Shown in pieces: positions 51,208 through 60,730 of a stretch of 64,000 bases of DNA. How positions within the stretch are numbered: the stretch's first letter is position 1; every line of letters begins with the position of its first letter. Location: positions 2,232,001 to 2,296,000 of the forward strand of contig NZ_JAOEGC010000002.1 of the NCBI RefSeq assembly GCF_031801495.1, in the 5' to 3' direction. The notes under the pieces are model-generated. The model was given only the letters and a program-made list of their open reading frames with translations, searched no databases and was not told where the DNA came from. The stretch is from Agrobacterium tumefaciens_K (GTDB taxonomy: Bacteria; Pseudomonadota; Alphaproteobacteria; Rhizobiales; Rhizobiaceae). The position numbers and the translations under genes were made by a program.

Positions 51208-52107
51208 TCAGAGATTGGTGTGCACCAGTTTCGCCAGCCAGTCGACAAAAACGCGGACCTTGTTGGTAACGTGGCGGGTCTGCGGATAGACGACATAGAT
51301 CGGCATCGCCTCGCAGCGCCACTCCGGAAACACCCGCACCAGATCACCCCGCTCCACGGCGTCCTTCACCATGAAGAGAGGCAGCTGGATGACCCCCATG
51401 CCCGCAAGGGCCGCATTGAGATAGGTGCGGCTGTCATTGACCGAAACAACGTAACGGGGCGTGATTTCCACGCTGCGGACACCGTTGTCCAGCGACATGG
51501 ACATGATCTGACCGGTCGTCGCATTGAGATAGCCAACCGAATAATGATCGGTCTCCAGATCCTCCGGATTTTGCGGCATACCGAACTTTTCGATGTAAAA
51601 TGGTGCCGCGAAGGTTTCGAATTTCAGTTCGCCCACTTTTCGGGCAATCAACGACTGGTCCCGCAGCGTACCTACCCGGAGGGCACAGTCGACGTTTTCC
51701 GCCAGATAATCGACAAGCCGGTCACCGACACCGAGGTCGATGCGAATCTGCGGATAACGCTGGTAGAAATCGCAGAGGTTCGGAATGACGAGAAGGTCAG
51801 CGAAGACCCCCGCCATCTCCACCCGCAACCGGCCGGAAGGCTGCACCTGCGCACTCGCCATGCTGCCGTCAAGTTCTTCAATTTCCGAGAGAATCTGTGA
51901 CGCGCGCTCATAATACAGCGCCCCGTCCGTCGTCAGCATCACCCGGCGCGTGGTGCGATTCAGAAGCGTGGTTCGCAAATGCGATTCCAGCGCCTGCACC
52001 ATGTTGGTCACAGTTGTCTTGGGCATGTTCAGCGCCGTTGCAGCACGGCTGAAATTGCCCGTTTCCACAACGCGCGTGAAGACGCGCATGGCTGAAAGTT
52101 GATCCAT
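51208..52107 (-). CDS. LysR-family regulator (divergent from RND efflux operon)
   Basis: The 299-residue regulator has the HTH ETGNFSRAATALNMPKTTVT near the N-terminus and the LysR effector domain, again of the CrgA-like group. It ends 6 bp from the other LysR gene (convergent). ATG 52107 begins the conserved MDQLSAMRVF. It is divergent from the hydrolase-like gene that leads the RND operon and likely controls it. Confidence 0.9.
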   Translation of the reverse strand: MDQLSAMRVFTRVVETGNFSRAATALNMPKTTVTNMVQALESHLRTTLLNRTTRRVMLTTDGALYYERASQILSEIEELDGSMASAQVQPSGRLRVEMAGVFADLLVIPNLCDFYQRYPQIRIDLGVGDRLVDYLAENVDCALRVGTLRDQSLIARKVGELKFETFAAPFYIEKFGMPQNPEDLETDHYSVGYLNATTGQIMSMSLDNGVRSVEITPRYVVSVNDSRTYLNAALAGMGVIQLPLFMVKDAVERGDLVRVFPEWRCEAMPIYVVYPQTRHVTNKVRVFVDWLAKLVHTNL

Positions 52108-52124
52108 AAAATCTCGCAGACGCT

Positions 52125-52187
52125 CTATTATTCGTAATTTTGGAATAGTGAATTCAATCAGGCACACTTGATCGTTCTGCACCGAAC
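52125..52187. promoter_or_regulatory. AT-rich inverted repeats in the LysR-RND divergent promoter
   Basis: TATTC (52129-52133) and GAATA (52143-52147) are arms with a 9-bp spacer inside an AT-rich stretch, a LysR-like T-N-A arrangement. GTTC (52174-52177) and GAAC (52184-52187) form a second pair. Both are short and may be chance. Confidence 0.35.
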
Positions 52188-52262
52188 AATAATATGCATT
52201 TCAAGTTTTGCAACAGGATCCAGTCGCGTAACGAGTTTTATGACGGATCCAGGGATTGGCTC

Positions 52263-53060
52263 ATGACGGCGCGATGGGAAATATTAGGGTGCGGCCAGGC
52301 GGCCAGAGAACCCCTTCCTGCACGACGCTATGAAAGCGCCAATCTGTGCCGCACCCCGCCGGTGGTGCTGTATCTGCGAGGCGGCTCGTTTCTTGAAGCC
52401 GATGCCGATCGACCGGAACTTCCGGTCGCAAAGGCACTGGCCGAAAGCGGCGCCGTGGTGGTGGAAGCGGACTACAGCAAGCCTTCGGGCAACGAGTTCC
52501 CGCTGGTGATCGACTACGCCTTCGAAGCGCTCGATCAGGTCAGCAGGGACCTCAAACATTACGGCAGCGCGAAATCGCTGCTGTTCGTCGCCGGCGAGGA
52601 GGCCGGGGGCAACGTCGCTGCCGGGCTTGCGCTGAAAGCGCGGGACCGGATGCCCGGCAAGCTTGCCGGCCAGATACTTCTGTCGCCGATGATCGACCCG
52701 ATGATGACGACGGAATCCTTTCGCGACGCGGACAAGATCGGCATGCGCCAGCGATGGGCGGATGGATGGAGCCACTACCTTGCCAAGGCATGCGGCTTTT
52801 TTCACCCCTACGCCGCGCCATGCCAGTGCACACGCCTGAACCGCGTTGCACCTGCACTGATATTCACCGCGGAGGACGACCCCCTCCGCGACGAAACCAT
52901 CGGTTATGCGGAAAGACTTGTTGCCTCGGGCGTCAGCGTCCGGAGCCATGTTTTCCCGGCGGAAACCGGCTGGACGGGGCTTTACAGTGGACAGGGAGGC
53001 AGATGGGTTTCGTCCGTCTGTTCGGAATTCACGAGCTTCGTTCAGGATTTGCGACACTGA
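52263..53060 (+). CDS. Alpha/beta hydrolase-fold protein of the HSL family, catalytic residues lost
   Basis: The 265-residue protein follows the hormone-sensitive-lipase-like fold. The oxyanion motif HGGG is replaced by LRGGSF (Arg39). The nucleophile elbow GDSAGGN reads GEEAGGN, so the catalytic Ser is Glu113. The Asp region EDDPLRDE is kept, but the expected His is absent (HVFPAETGWTGLYS). It is therefore probably not an esterase. ATG 52263 has AGGGA at good distance; ATG 52194 has none. It lies 53 bp before the RND adaptor gene and likely shares its transcript; a ligand-binding or regulatory role is possible. Confidence 0.8.
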   Translation: MTARWEILGCGQAAREPLPARRYESANLCRTPPVVLYLRGGSFLEADADRPELPVAKALAESGAVVVEADYSKPSGNEFPLVIDYAFEALDQVSRDLKHYGSAKSLLFVAGEEAGGNVAAGLALKARDRMPGKLAGQILLSPMIDPMMTTESFRDADKIGMRQRWADGWSHYLAKACGFFHPYAAPCQCTRLNRVAPALIFTAEDDPLRDETIGYAERLVASGVSVRSHVFPAETGWTGLYSGQGGRWVSSVCSEFTSFVQDLRH

Positions 53061-53113
53061 AGCGTATTTGTTCAAGATTTGATCGGCTCTGAGTTCGAGC
53101 CAAGGAGAAACCC

Positions 53114-54304
53114 ATGACGCTGAACACGAAGCGCCGGGCCCTTACGGGCGCCGGTATAGGCCTTGCTGTCTCTGTTGCAGCCGCAGCCCTGTTTTTCGAT
53201 CTGCCCACCAGCCGTGACGCAACCGCCGCATCCACACCGGAAGCTCCCCCGGCGGTGCCGGTGACGGTTGCGACCGTCGAAAGCCGCAACATCATGCGCT
53301 GGGAAGAATTCTCCGGCCGCCTCGAAGCCGTCGACCGTGTGCAGATCCGCTCCCGCGTTGCCGGCCAGATCAAGGCCGTGCACTTCCGCGAAGGCGCACT
53401 CGTCAAGGAGGGTGATGCGCTCTTCACCATCGACAAAGCGCCGTTCGAGGCCGCTGTTGCCGGTGCCGAAGCGCAGGTCGCCTCCGCCGAAGCCAAGGTC
53501 GGCCTGGCAAAGACCGAACTCGACCGCGGCCGCAGGCTTTCCGATAACCGCACGATCTCCCAGAGCGATCTGGACCAGCGGCAAAGCTCGTTTGCGGATG
53601 CGGAGGCCCAGCTTCGCGCCGCCCGCGCAGCCTTGACCAGTGCCCAGCTCGACCTCGGTTACACCGATATCCGTGCACCGGTTTCCGGCAGGGTCGGCAA
53701 GATCGAGATCACCGCCGGCAACCTCGTGGCAGCCGGTTCGGCCTCGCCCGCGCTGACGACGCTGGTATCGGTCAACCCGATCTATGCGAGCTTCAATGCC
53801 AGCGAAGGCACTGTCGCACGCGCCCTTGCCGAACTGCCGAAGACGGATGGCGCCCTGCCCGCCCTGGAACAGATCCCTGTCGAGATCGGCACGCTTTCGG
53901 ATGAAGGCACGCCGATCAAGGGCACGCTTCACCTGATCGACAATCAGGTCGATTCCGCCAGCGGCACCATCGGCGTTCGCGCCGTGTTCGAAAATCCGGA
54001 CGGCAGGCTGATCCCCGGCCAGTTCGTGCGGGTCAGAATGGGTGAGCCGAAGCCGGAAAACCGCATCGTCATCAGCGACCGCGCCATTGGCACCGACCAG
54101 GACAAGAAATACGTCTTCATCGTCGATGCCCAAAACAAGGTGAGCTATCGCCAGATCAAGCCCGGTGCTTCGGCTGACGGACAGCGGATCATCGACAGCG
54201 GCCTGAACGCTGGCGACACCATCGTCGTCAACGGTTTGCAGCGTATCCGTGCCGGTGCAACCGTAGCGCCGCAGACCGAGGAAAAGGTCGCGGCGACCCA
54301 GTAA
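53114..54304 (+). CDS. RND efflux periplasmic adaptor (MexE/BepF-like)
   Basis: The 396-residue membrane fusion protein has an N-terminal hydrophobic anchor (about 10-28). A lipoyl half (SRVAGQIKAVHFREGALVKE), a coiled-coil hairpin (about 95-165) and a second lipoyl half (YTDIRAPVSGRVGKIEITAG) follow, then beta-barrel and membrane-proximal domains. It bridges the pump to an outer-membrane channel, which is not encoded here. GGAG precedes the ATG. Confidence 0.94.
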   Translation: MTLNTKRRALTGAGIGLAVSVAAAALFFDLPTSRDATAASTPEAPPAVPVTVATVESRNIMRWEEFSGRLEAVDRVQIRSRVAGQIKAVHFREGALVKEGDALFTIDKAPFEAAVAGAEAQVASAEAKVGLAKTELDRGRRLSDNRTISQSDLDQRQSSFADAEAQLRAARAALTSAQLDLGYTDIRAPVSGRVGKIEITAGNLVAAGSASPALTTLVSVNPIYASFNASEGTVARALAELPKTDGALPALEQIPVEIGTLSDEGTPIKGTLHLIDNQVDSASGTIGVRAVFENPDGRLIPGQFVRVRMGEPKPENRIVISDRAIGTDQDKKYVFIVDAQNKVSYRQIKPGASADGQRIIDSGLNAGDTIVVNGLQRIRAGATVAPQTEEKVAATQ

Positions 54305-54312
54305 GTCACAAC

Positions 54313-54385
54313 GGCGGCTCGCTATCGCGAACCGCCACCACCGCAACAGAAAATGCCCTTGAGGCCGGCAGCGGGACGCTGCCGG
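54313..54385 (+). other. Two tandem intercistronic hairpins
   Basis: Hairpin 1: GGCGG and TCGC (54313-54322) with GCGA and CCGCC (54327-54336). Hairpin 2: CCGGCAGCG (54365-54373), GGA, CGCTGCCGG (54377-54385). Neither has a T-run. They probably set the ratio of adaptor to pump. Confidence 0.5.
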
Positions 54386-54431
54386 AACGGGGCTTTGCAT
54401 TCCAGATTTTCACCCCGGAGAGGGCTTTGAA

Positions 54432-57400
54432 ATGAACATCTCCAGATTTTTTGTCGACCGGCCGGTGTTTGCCGCCGTGCTATCGGTCCTGATCGTGGTG
54501 GCGGGCCTGCTTGGCATGCGCGCCCTGCCGATCTCCGAATATCCCGAAGTCGTTCCGCCTTCCGTCGTGGTGCGCGCCACCTATCCCGGTGCAAACCCGA
54601 AGGTCATTGCGGAGACGGTCGCCACGCCGCTCGAAGAACAGATCAACGGCGTCGAGGGCATGCTCTATATGGGCAGCCAGGCGACCTCGGACGGCGTGCT
54701 GACGCTGACAGTCACCTTCAAGCTGGGCACCGACCCTGACAAGGCGCAGCAGCTGGTGCAGAACCGCGTTTCGCAGGCCGAACCGCGCCTTCCCTCGGAA
54801 GTGCGCGCGCTCGGCATCACCACCGTCAAGAGTTCGCCGGACTTCATCATGGTCGTCAACCTCGTCTCCAAGACGGACGCCTATGACATCACCTATCTGC
54901 GCAACTATGCGACGCTGAACGTCAAGGACCGTCTGGCCCGCATCGAAGGTGTCGGGCAGGTGCAGGTCTTCGGCGCTGGCGACTATTCCATGCGCGTCTG
55001 GCTAGACCCGCAGAAGGTGGCCGAACACGATCTCGCCGCAAGCGACGTTTCCGATGCGATCCGTCAGCAGAACGTGCAGGCCGCAGCCGGCATCATCGGC
55101 GCTTCGCCAAGCCCGAACGGTGTTGACCTGCAGTTGAACGTCAACGCACAGGGCCGCCTGACGACGCCGGAGGAATTCGGCAACATCATCGTCAAGAGCG
55201 GCGCGAACGGTGAAATCACCCGTCTGCGCGACGTCGCACGCATCGAGCTTGGCGCCGCCGACTACACCCTGCGCTCTCTTCTTGATGGCCAGCCCGCCGT
55301 TGCTGTCGCCGTGCTTCAGGCACCCGGCTCCAATGCCATCGAAATCGCCGACAACGTGCGCGCAACGATGGACAACCTGCAGCTGGCAATGCCGGACGGC
55401 GTAAAATACGAAATCGTCTACGACACGACGAAATTCGTGCGCTCCTCCATCGAAAAGGTGGTCGATACACTCCTCGAGGCCGTTGGCCTCGTGGTGCTGG
55501 TCGTCATCCTCTTCCTCCAGACATGGCGCGCCTCTATCATCCCGCTGATCGCCGTTCCGGTATCGATCATCGGCACCTTCGCGGTCATGTACGCCTTCGG
55601 CTTCTCGATCAACGCGCTGACGTTGTTCGGCCTCGTGCTGGCCATCGGCATCGTGGTAGACGACGCCATCGTCGTGGTGGAGAATGTCGAACGCAACATC
55701 GAGAACGGACTTTCCCCGCGTGACGCCACCTACAAGGCCATGCGCGAGGTTTCCGGCCCGATCATCGCCATCGCGCTCGTTCTGGTCGCCGTTTTCGTGC
55801 CGCTTGCCTTCATCTCCGGCCTATCCGGCCAGTTCTACCGGCAGTTCGCGCTGACCATCGCCATTTCGACGGTCATCTCCGCCATCAACTCGCTGACGCT
55901 TTCACCTGCCCTTGCGGCCCTGCTGCTGAAGGAGCACGGTGCACCGAAGGACTGGTTGACACGTGGCATGGACAAGATCTTCGGCTGGTTCTTCCGCGGC
56001 TTCAACCGTGTCTTCGGCGCGGCCTCGAACGGCTACGCGCGCAGCATCGGCGGCCTGGTGTCGCGCAAGAGCCTCGTCATGCTGGTCTATCTCGCTCTTG
56101 TCGGTGCGACCTACAGCATGTTTTCCACCGTGCCGAGCGGCTTCGTTCCGGGACAGGACAAGCAATATCTGATCGGTTTCGCCCAGCTTCCTGACGGCGC
56201 GACGCTCGACCGGACGGAAGACGTCATCAAGCGCATGAGCGACATAGCGCTCGAAACACCCGGCGTCAGCAACGCCATCGCTTTCCCGGGCCTGTCGATC
56301 AACGGCTTCACCATCGGCTCCAACTCCGGCATCGTGTTCGCGGTTCTCGACGATTTTGAAAAGCGCAAGACACCGGAGCTTTCCGGCAACGCCATCGCCC
56401 TGCAGCTGAACCAGAAGTTCGCAGGCATTCAGGACGCCTTCATCGCCATGTTCCCGCCGCCGCCGGTCAATGGCCTCGGCACGACGGGCGGCTTCAAGCT
56501 GCAGATCGAGGACCGTGCCGGTTACGGCTATCAGGCGCTCGACGAGGCAACCAAGGCGGTCATCGCCAAGGCATACCAGACACCGGAACTGGCTGGCATC
56601 TTCTCCAGCTACCAGATCAACGTGCCGCAGCTTTATGCCGACCTCGACCGCGCCAAGGCCGAACAGCTTGGCGTATCGGTGACGGACGTGTTCCAGACGC
56701 TGCAGATCTATCTCGGTTCGCTCTACGTGAACGACTTCAATGCCTTCGGCCGCACCTACAGCGTGCGGGTGCAGGCGGACGCCCAGTTCCGCGCCCATGC
56801 GGAAGACATCGGACGCCTGAAGGTTCGCTCGGCAACCGGGCAGATGATACCGCTCTCCACGCTGCTGAAGGTCGACGCAACGACCGGACCGGAACGTACG
56901 AACCGCTATAACGGCTTCCTTGCGGCGGACATCAACGGCGGCCCTGCTCCCGGCTTCTCGTCCGGTCAGGCACAGGCCGCGATGGAGAAAATCCTCACTG
57001 AAACGCTGCCTCCGGGTATCGATTACGAGTGGACGGACCTGACCTACCAGCAGATCCTTGCCGGCAATTCGAGCCTCATCGTTTTCCCGCTGGCCCTGCT
57101 TCTGGTCTATCTCGTGCTGGCTGCGCAATATGAGAGCCTGACATTGCCGATCGCCATCATCATGATCGTGCCGATGGGCGTTCTGGCCGCGCTGACCGGC
57201 GTCTGGCTGACGGGGGGTGACAACAACATCTTCACCCAGATAGGTCTCGTCGTCCTTGTGGGACTATCGGCGAAAAACGCGATCCTGATCGTGGAATTCG
57301 CCCGCGAGCTGGAATTCGAGGGCAGGACGCCGATAGCGGCGGCCATCGAGGCAAGCCGTTTGCGCCTTCGCCCGATCCTGATGACCTCGCTCGCCTTCAT

Positions 57401-57626
57401 CATGGGCGTGGTGCCGCTGGTGATTTCGACGGGTGCGGGTGCTGAAATGCGCGCCGCCATGGGTGTCGCCGTGTTCTCCGGCATGATCGGCGTGACGTTC
57501 TTCGGCATCTTCATGACGCCTGTGTTCTACGTCCTGATCCGCAAGCTTGCCGGCAATCGCCCGCTGGTGCAGCACAAGCAGGAAGAGCCCGCCAATTCTG
57601 ACTACAGGCTCGAAAAGGCAGGCTGA
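54432..57626 (+). CDS. RND multidrug efflux pump, inner-membrane transporter (MexF/BepG-like)
   Basis: The 1064-residue HAE1-family pump has twelve helices and two large periplasmic loops. The proton-relay Asp pair lies in GIVVDDAIVVVENVERN (helix 4). The N-terminus SRFFVDRPVFAAVLSVLIVV and the SAKNAILIVEFARE segment are typical. It exports lipophilic drugs or plant compounds by proton antiport through the adaptor. It has no adjacent outer-membrane factor gene, so it must use a shared TolC-like channel. Confidence 0.96.
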   Translation: MNISRFFVDRPVFAAVLSVLIVVAGLLGMRALPISEYPEVVPPSVVVRATYPGANPKVIAETVATPLEEQINGVEGMLYMGSQATSDGVLTLTVTFKLGTDPDKAQQLVQNRVSQAEPRLPSEVRALGITTVKSSPDFIMVVNLVSKTDAYDITYLRNYATLNVKDRLARIEGVGQVQVFGAGDYSMRVWLDPQKVAEHDLAASDVSDAIRQQNVQAAAGIIGASPSPNGVDLQLNVNAQGRLTTPEEFGNIIVKSGANGEITRLRDVARIELGAADYTLRSLLDGQPAVAVAVLQAPGSNAIEIADNVRATMDNLQLAMPDGVKYEIVYDTTKFVRSSIEKVVDTLLEAVGLVVLVVILFLQTWRASIIPLIAVPVSIIGTFAVMYAFGFSINALTLFGLVLAIGIVVDDAIVVVENVERNIENGLSPRDATYKAMREVSGPIIAIALVLVAVFVPLAFISGLSGQFYRQFALTIAISTVISAINSLTLSPALAALLLKEHGAPKDWLTRGMDKIFGWFFRGFNRVFGAASNGYARSIGGLVSRKSLVMLVYLALVGATYSMFSTVPSGFVPGQDKQYLIGFAQLPDGATLDRTEDVIKRMSDIALETPGVSNAIAFPGLSINGFTIGSNSGIVFAVLDDFEKRKTPELSGNAIALQLNQKFAGIQDAFIAMFPPPPVNGLGTTGGFKLQIEDRAGYGYQALDEATKAVIAKAYQTPELAGIFSSYQINVPQLYADLDRAKAEQLGVSVTDVFQTLQIYLGSLYVNDFNAFGRTYSVRVQADAQFRAHAEDIGRLKVRSATGQMIPLSTLLKVDATTGPERTNRYNGFLAADINGGPAPGFSSGQAQAAMEKILTETLPPGIDYEWTDLTYQQILAGNSSLIVFPLALLLVYLVLAAQYESLTLPIAIIMIVPMGVLAALTGVWLTGGDNNIFTQIGLVVLVGLSAKNAILIVEFARELEFEGRTPIAAAIEASRLRLRPILMTSLAFIMGVVPLVISTGAGAEMRAAMGVAVFSGMIGVTFFGIFMTPVFYVLIRKLAGNRPLVQHKQEEPANSDYRLEKAG

Positions 57627-57674
57627 CCTCCCAAGAGCCACCGCCTGGCGCGGCTTTATCGTCGCGCCTGTCAG

Positions 57675-57710
57675 ACACCACGCATCGCCCCGATGCGTGG
57701 TGTTTTTTTC
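57675..57710 (+). terminator. Rho-independent terminator of RND operon
   Basis: ACACCACGCATCG (57675-57687), CCC, CGATGCGTGGTGT (57691-57703) is a perfect 13-bp stem followed by a T-run. The next 200 bp are AT-rich and hold no other clear feature. Confidence 0.96.
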
Positions 57711-57915
57711 GAGGCTTGCCCGGATCTTCTGAAACGGAATCTATTTCAACAGCTTAGCATCGAGCAAAGAATCCTGCCTCCGGCAGAAACACTCTATACC
57801 GCGACTATAACCGCCTCAAACCATGTAGTTCCGTCTCTACTACTTTTTTTATACTTGGGATTCATGATAGATTCGCGCAAATGATTCGAACTGAATGATT
57901 TGGTTCAGGAGCTAC

Positions 57916-58119
57916 ATGATGGAGCACGACTACGAAAGCTGGGCGACGTCTGTCGCCTATTCAATCGTAATGCATGAGGGACTGGATCTGGCCCTTTCCG
58001 CACAAAATCTGGACAAGGGAAAAATCAGAAACAACCGGCACCGGCTGATGGAAGCCATTCGCCAGTCATTGCTGGAAGCTCGCTCGCTGAACGACGCGAC
58101 ACCAGCGCCAAGCCTTTGA
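57916..58119 (+). CDS. Small hypothetical protein
   Basis: The 67-residue frame starts at ATG 57916 with AGGAG 6 bp upstream. The sequence EHDYESWATSVAYSIVMHEG and the tail with RNNRHRLMEAIRQSLLEARS suggest a helical, charged protein. No family is recognised. An ATG at 57895 would add seven residues without a ribosome site. Confidence 0.5.
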   Translation: MMEHDYESWATSVAYSIVMHEGLDLALSAQNLDKGKIRNNRHRLMEAIRQSLLEARSLNDATPAPSL

Positions 58120-58176
58120 CATAAGCTTACGGATTTCGCCACGCAGAAGAGCCGCTCAAGGCTTGCTTGGCAGGCG

Positions 58177-59022
58177 TCAGCCCGCCAGCAGATCAGTCCG
58201 GATGGCGGCTTTCAACGGCAGGTGATCCGATGCGATACGTGCAAGCGCGCTGTCATGCGCCTCGACCTGCTCCACCAGCCCGGCGCGATTGGCAATGATA
58301 CGGTCAAGCGCCAGAACCGGCAGGCTCGACGGAAAACTCGGAACCGCAGGCGGCAGCACGCCGAATGCATCCCGCAGGGTGTTCAGGGACGAGCCGTTCC
58401 CGAGCCGCCACTCATTGAGATCCCCCATCAGAACCGTCGGGCATTCGTCGCGTTCCGCCAGCAGCCCGATCAGCGCCTGTGCCTGACGCGCACGCGAGTG
58501 GCGCAGAAGGCCGAAATGCGCCGCGATGACACGTAAAGTGCCACCGTGTTTCAGATCGAGTTCCACGACCAGAGCACCACGCGGCTCCAGTCCCGGCAGC
58601 TTCAGCGTGTGGACATCGCGAACCGCGCCTTCCCGGAAGAGAACGACATTGCCGTGCCAGCCGTGCGCCTTCACACCGGCCTGAACAGGCACGGGCACAA
58701 GGCCGCTTTCGCGCTCTAGGCGGGCAAGGTCGAGAAGGCCGGTCCGTTCCCCGAACCGGCTGTCGGCTTCCTGCAACGCGATGATGTCGGCACCGATTTC
58801 CTGAATGACGCGACCCGTGCGATCCGGATCAAACTTGCGATCCCGCCCGACGCATTTGTGGACGTTGTAGGAGGCGATGACGGGAAAGGCATGGCTCTTT
58901 TCAGCGGATGACGGTATCAGCCGTTTCTTGCGTTCGCGCAGGGACCTGATGACGAAAGCCGGCAAACCGGCACTTTTCGCCACCTTCACCTCGTCCTGGT
59001 CCCGCATATCGTCTCGTTTCAT
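58177..59022 (-). CDS. Endonuclease/exonuclease/phosphatase-family protein
   Basis: The 281-residue protein has the EEP catalytic order: NVHKCVGRD, ALQEADSRFG (metal-binding Glu), AAHFGLLRHSR, GDLNEWRLGNG and the final SDHLPLKA. Members cut nucleic acids, phosphoinositides or sphingomyelin. It lies 17 bp after the cardiolipin-synthase-like gene on the same strand; such pairs suggest a role in phospholipid turnover, but the substrate is not known. The start at 59022 removes an arginine-rich leader. Confidence 0.88.
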   Translation of the reverse strand: MKRDDMRDQDEVKVAKSAGLPAFVIRSLRERKKRLIPSSAEKSHAFPVIASYNVHKCVGRDRKFDPDRTGRVIQEIGADIIALQEADSRFGERTGLLDLARLERESGLVPVPVQAGVKAHGWHGNVVLFREGAVRDVHTLKLPGLEPRGALVVELDLKHGGTLRVIAAHFGLLRHSRARQAQALIGLLAERDECPTVLMGDLNEWRLGNGSSLNTLRDAFGVLPPAVPSFPSSLPVLALDRIIANRAGLVEQVEAHDSALARIASDHLPLKAAIRTDLLAG

Positions 59023-59038
59023 GCTTCTGTCTTTCCGA

Positions 59039-60499
59039 TCACAGATAGGGCGAGGCGAGCCAGAGAACACGCTCCCCCAGACGGACAACGAACGGCCGCG
59101 CCATAAGTTCGGCCAGTCGCACCGGTGCGGCATCGTCGCGCACCTGCCTGATATAGCGCGCCGTCTCGCCCGCAAAATTCCTGTCCATCACTTCAAGATC
59201 GATCTCGAAGTTCAGGCGCAACGACCGCGGATCGAAGTTCGAAGACCCCACATAACTCCAGCAATCATCGATCACCACGAGCTTGGAATGGTTGAAGGCG
59301 CCTGTCGCCCGCCAGATGCGGCAATAGTTCTTCAGCATCTGGTCGAACTGCGCCGTCATGGCCCTGTCCACAAGGACGAGATTGTTACTCTTCGGGACAA
59401 TGATATCCACCAGAACGCCCCGCCTCGCTGCCGTTACGATTGCCGAGATAAGCTCCCGATCCGGGAGAAAATACGGCGACATGATGAGAATGGACGATCG
59501 TGCGATGGAAAAGGCGCCCATCAGCATCTTGTGGTTCGTTTCTATGCTCCTGTCGGGCCCGGATGAGGAAACACGGGCAACGAGCTGAGAACCCGGCACG
59601 CTCGACGGTATGGCGGGATCCCACATGGGAACGTCGAGCTGTTCGCCGGTGGTAAAACGCCAGTCTTCGGCAGCGATGGAGAAGAAATCCGCAACGACCG
59701 GCCCGGTGATCCTGAAATGCCGGTCATGGGCCTGATGTTCGCCGGCGAATTCGGCGGTAAACCCCTCGCGGATATTCATGCCGCCGCTGAAGGCTATGCT
59801 GCCATCGATGACCAGTATCTTGCGGTGCGTACGCAGGTTCGCGTAAGGCAGCCGGAGCCCCATGATGACATTGCCGTTGAAGACGGCCGACTGAATTCCC
59901 TTTTCCCGCAAGGTCGGCAGAATGCTTGGTACCGAATAGCGCGCACCGACAGCATCCACCAGCACGCGCACCTCCACGCCCCGCGCCTGCGCCGCCTCCA
60001 GAGCAGCGACGAAGCGTACGCCGATCCGGTCATTATCGAAAATATATGTTTCGAGAATGACCGACCGTTTCGCCTGTTCGATGGCCTCGAGCATCTGCGC
60101 GTAGGCCGCATCCCCCGTCACGAGCGTTTCGATGGTGTTGCCGGTTGTCAGCGCATGGCGCGTCACCCGGTCGCCCAACGTCTTCATCGCTTCGAAACGG
60201 CGGCCGAAACGTTCGGCGATCATCTGGCCGGTGGCATCGAACTGCGCCACCCTGTCCATGATCTCATCCTGCATGAACGACCGCTGCTGCGTGATGGTCG
60301 ACCGGCGGATACGGTTGATGCCGGCAATGGCGTAGATCACCGCTCCGACGATCGGCGACAGCACGATGACGCCCACCCAGCCGAGTGCGGAGCGGACTTC
60401 CTCCTTCGTCATGGTGGCATGCACAGCTGCCACAGACCCCATCAGGATCGAAAGGACGGCGAGAATATGCGGCCAGTAGGCGATGACGAGATCGAGCAT
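59039..60499 (-). CDS. Cardiolipin synthase-like phospholipase D-family protein
   Basis: The 486-residue protein has two N-terminal transmembrane helices (about 5-27 and 38-58; PLDNc domain) and two HKD motifs: HRKILVIDGSIAFSGGMNI and HSKLVVIDDCWSYVGSSNF. This is the layout of ClsA-type enzymes that join phosphatidylglycerol molecules into cardiolipin at the inner membrane. Transphosphatidylation with another headgroup is possible. ATG 60499 gives the normal N-terminus. Confidence 0.92.
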   Translation of the reverse strand: MLDLVIAYWPHILAVLSILMGSVAAVHATMTKEEVRSALGWVGVIVLSPIVGAVIYAIAGINRIRRSTITQQRSFMQDEIMDRVAQFDATGQMIAERFGRRFEAMKTLGDRVTRHALTTGNTIETLVTGDAAYAQMLEAIEQAKRSVILETYIFDNDRIGVRFVAALEAAQARGVEVRVLVDAVGARYSVPSILPTLREKGIQSAVFNGNVIMGLRLPYANLRTHRKILVIDGSIAFSGGMNIREGFTAEFAGEHQAHDRHFRITGPVVADFFSIAAEDWRFTTGEQLDVPMWDPAIPSSVPGSQLVARVSSSGPDRSIETNHKMLMGAFSIARSSILIMSPYFLPDRELISAIVTAARRGVLVDIIVPKSNNLVLVDRAMTAQFDQMLKNYCRIWRATGAFNHSKLVVIDDCWSYVGSSNFDPRSLRLNFEIDLEVMDRNFAGETARYIRQVRDDAAPVRLAELMARPFVVRLGERVLWLASPYL

Positions 60500-60730
60500 G
60501 GATGAACTATAGTGCACTTCGCCAATCCCGCAATGCCAGCGTGCAAAGCCCGCCATGATACGACGGCAGCGGCAGAACATGTCTCCGCCATGCTTTTACG
60601 GGACAAACCCTTGCGGGATTAACGGTGGAAACTGACGATGCGATATGTCATGAGAGCGCATCTTGATCCTTCGGGCAGCGCGCAGCGAAAGCGGTCGCGA
60701 CTGCCGTAAGCGTTTGAAAGCAAGGCCGTG

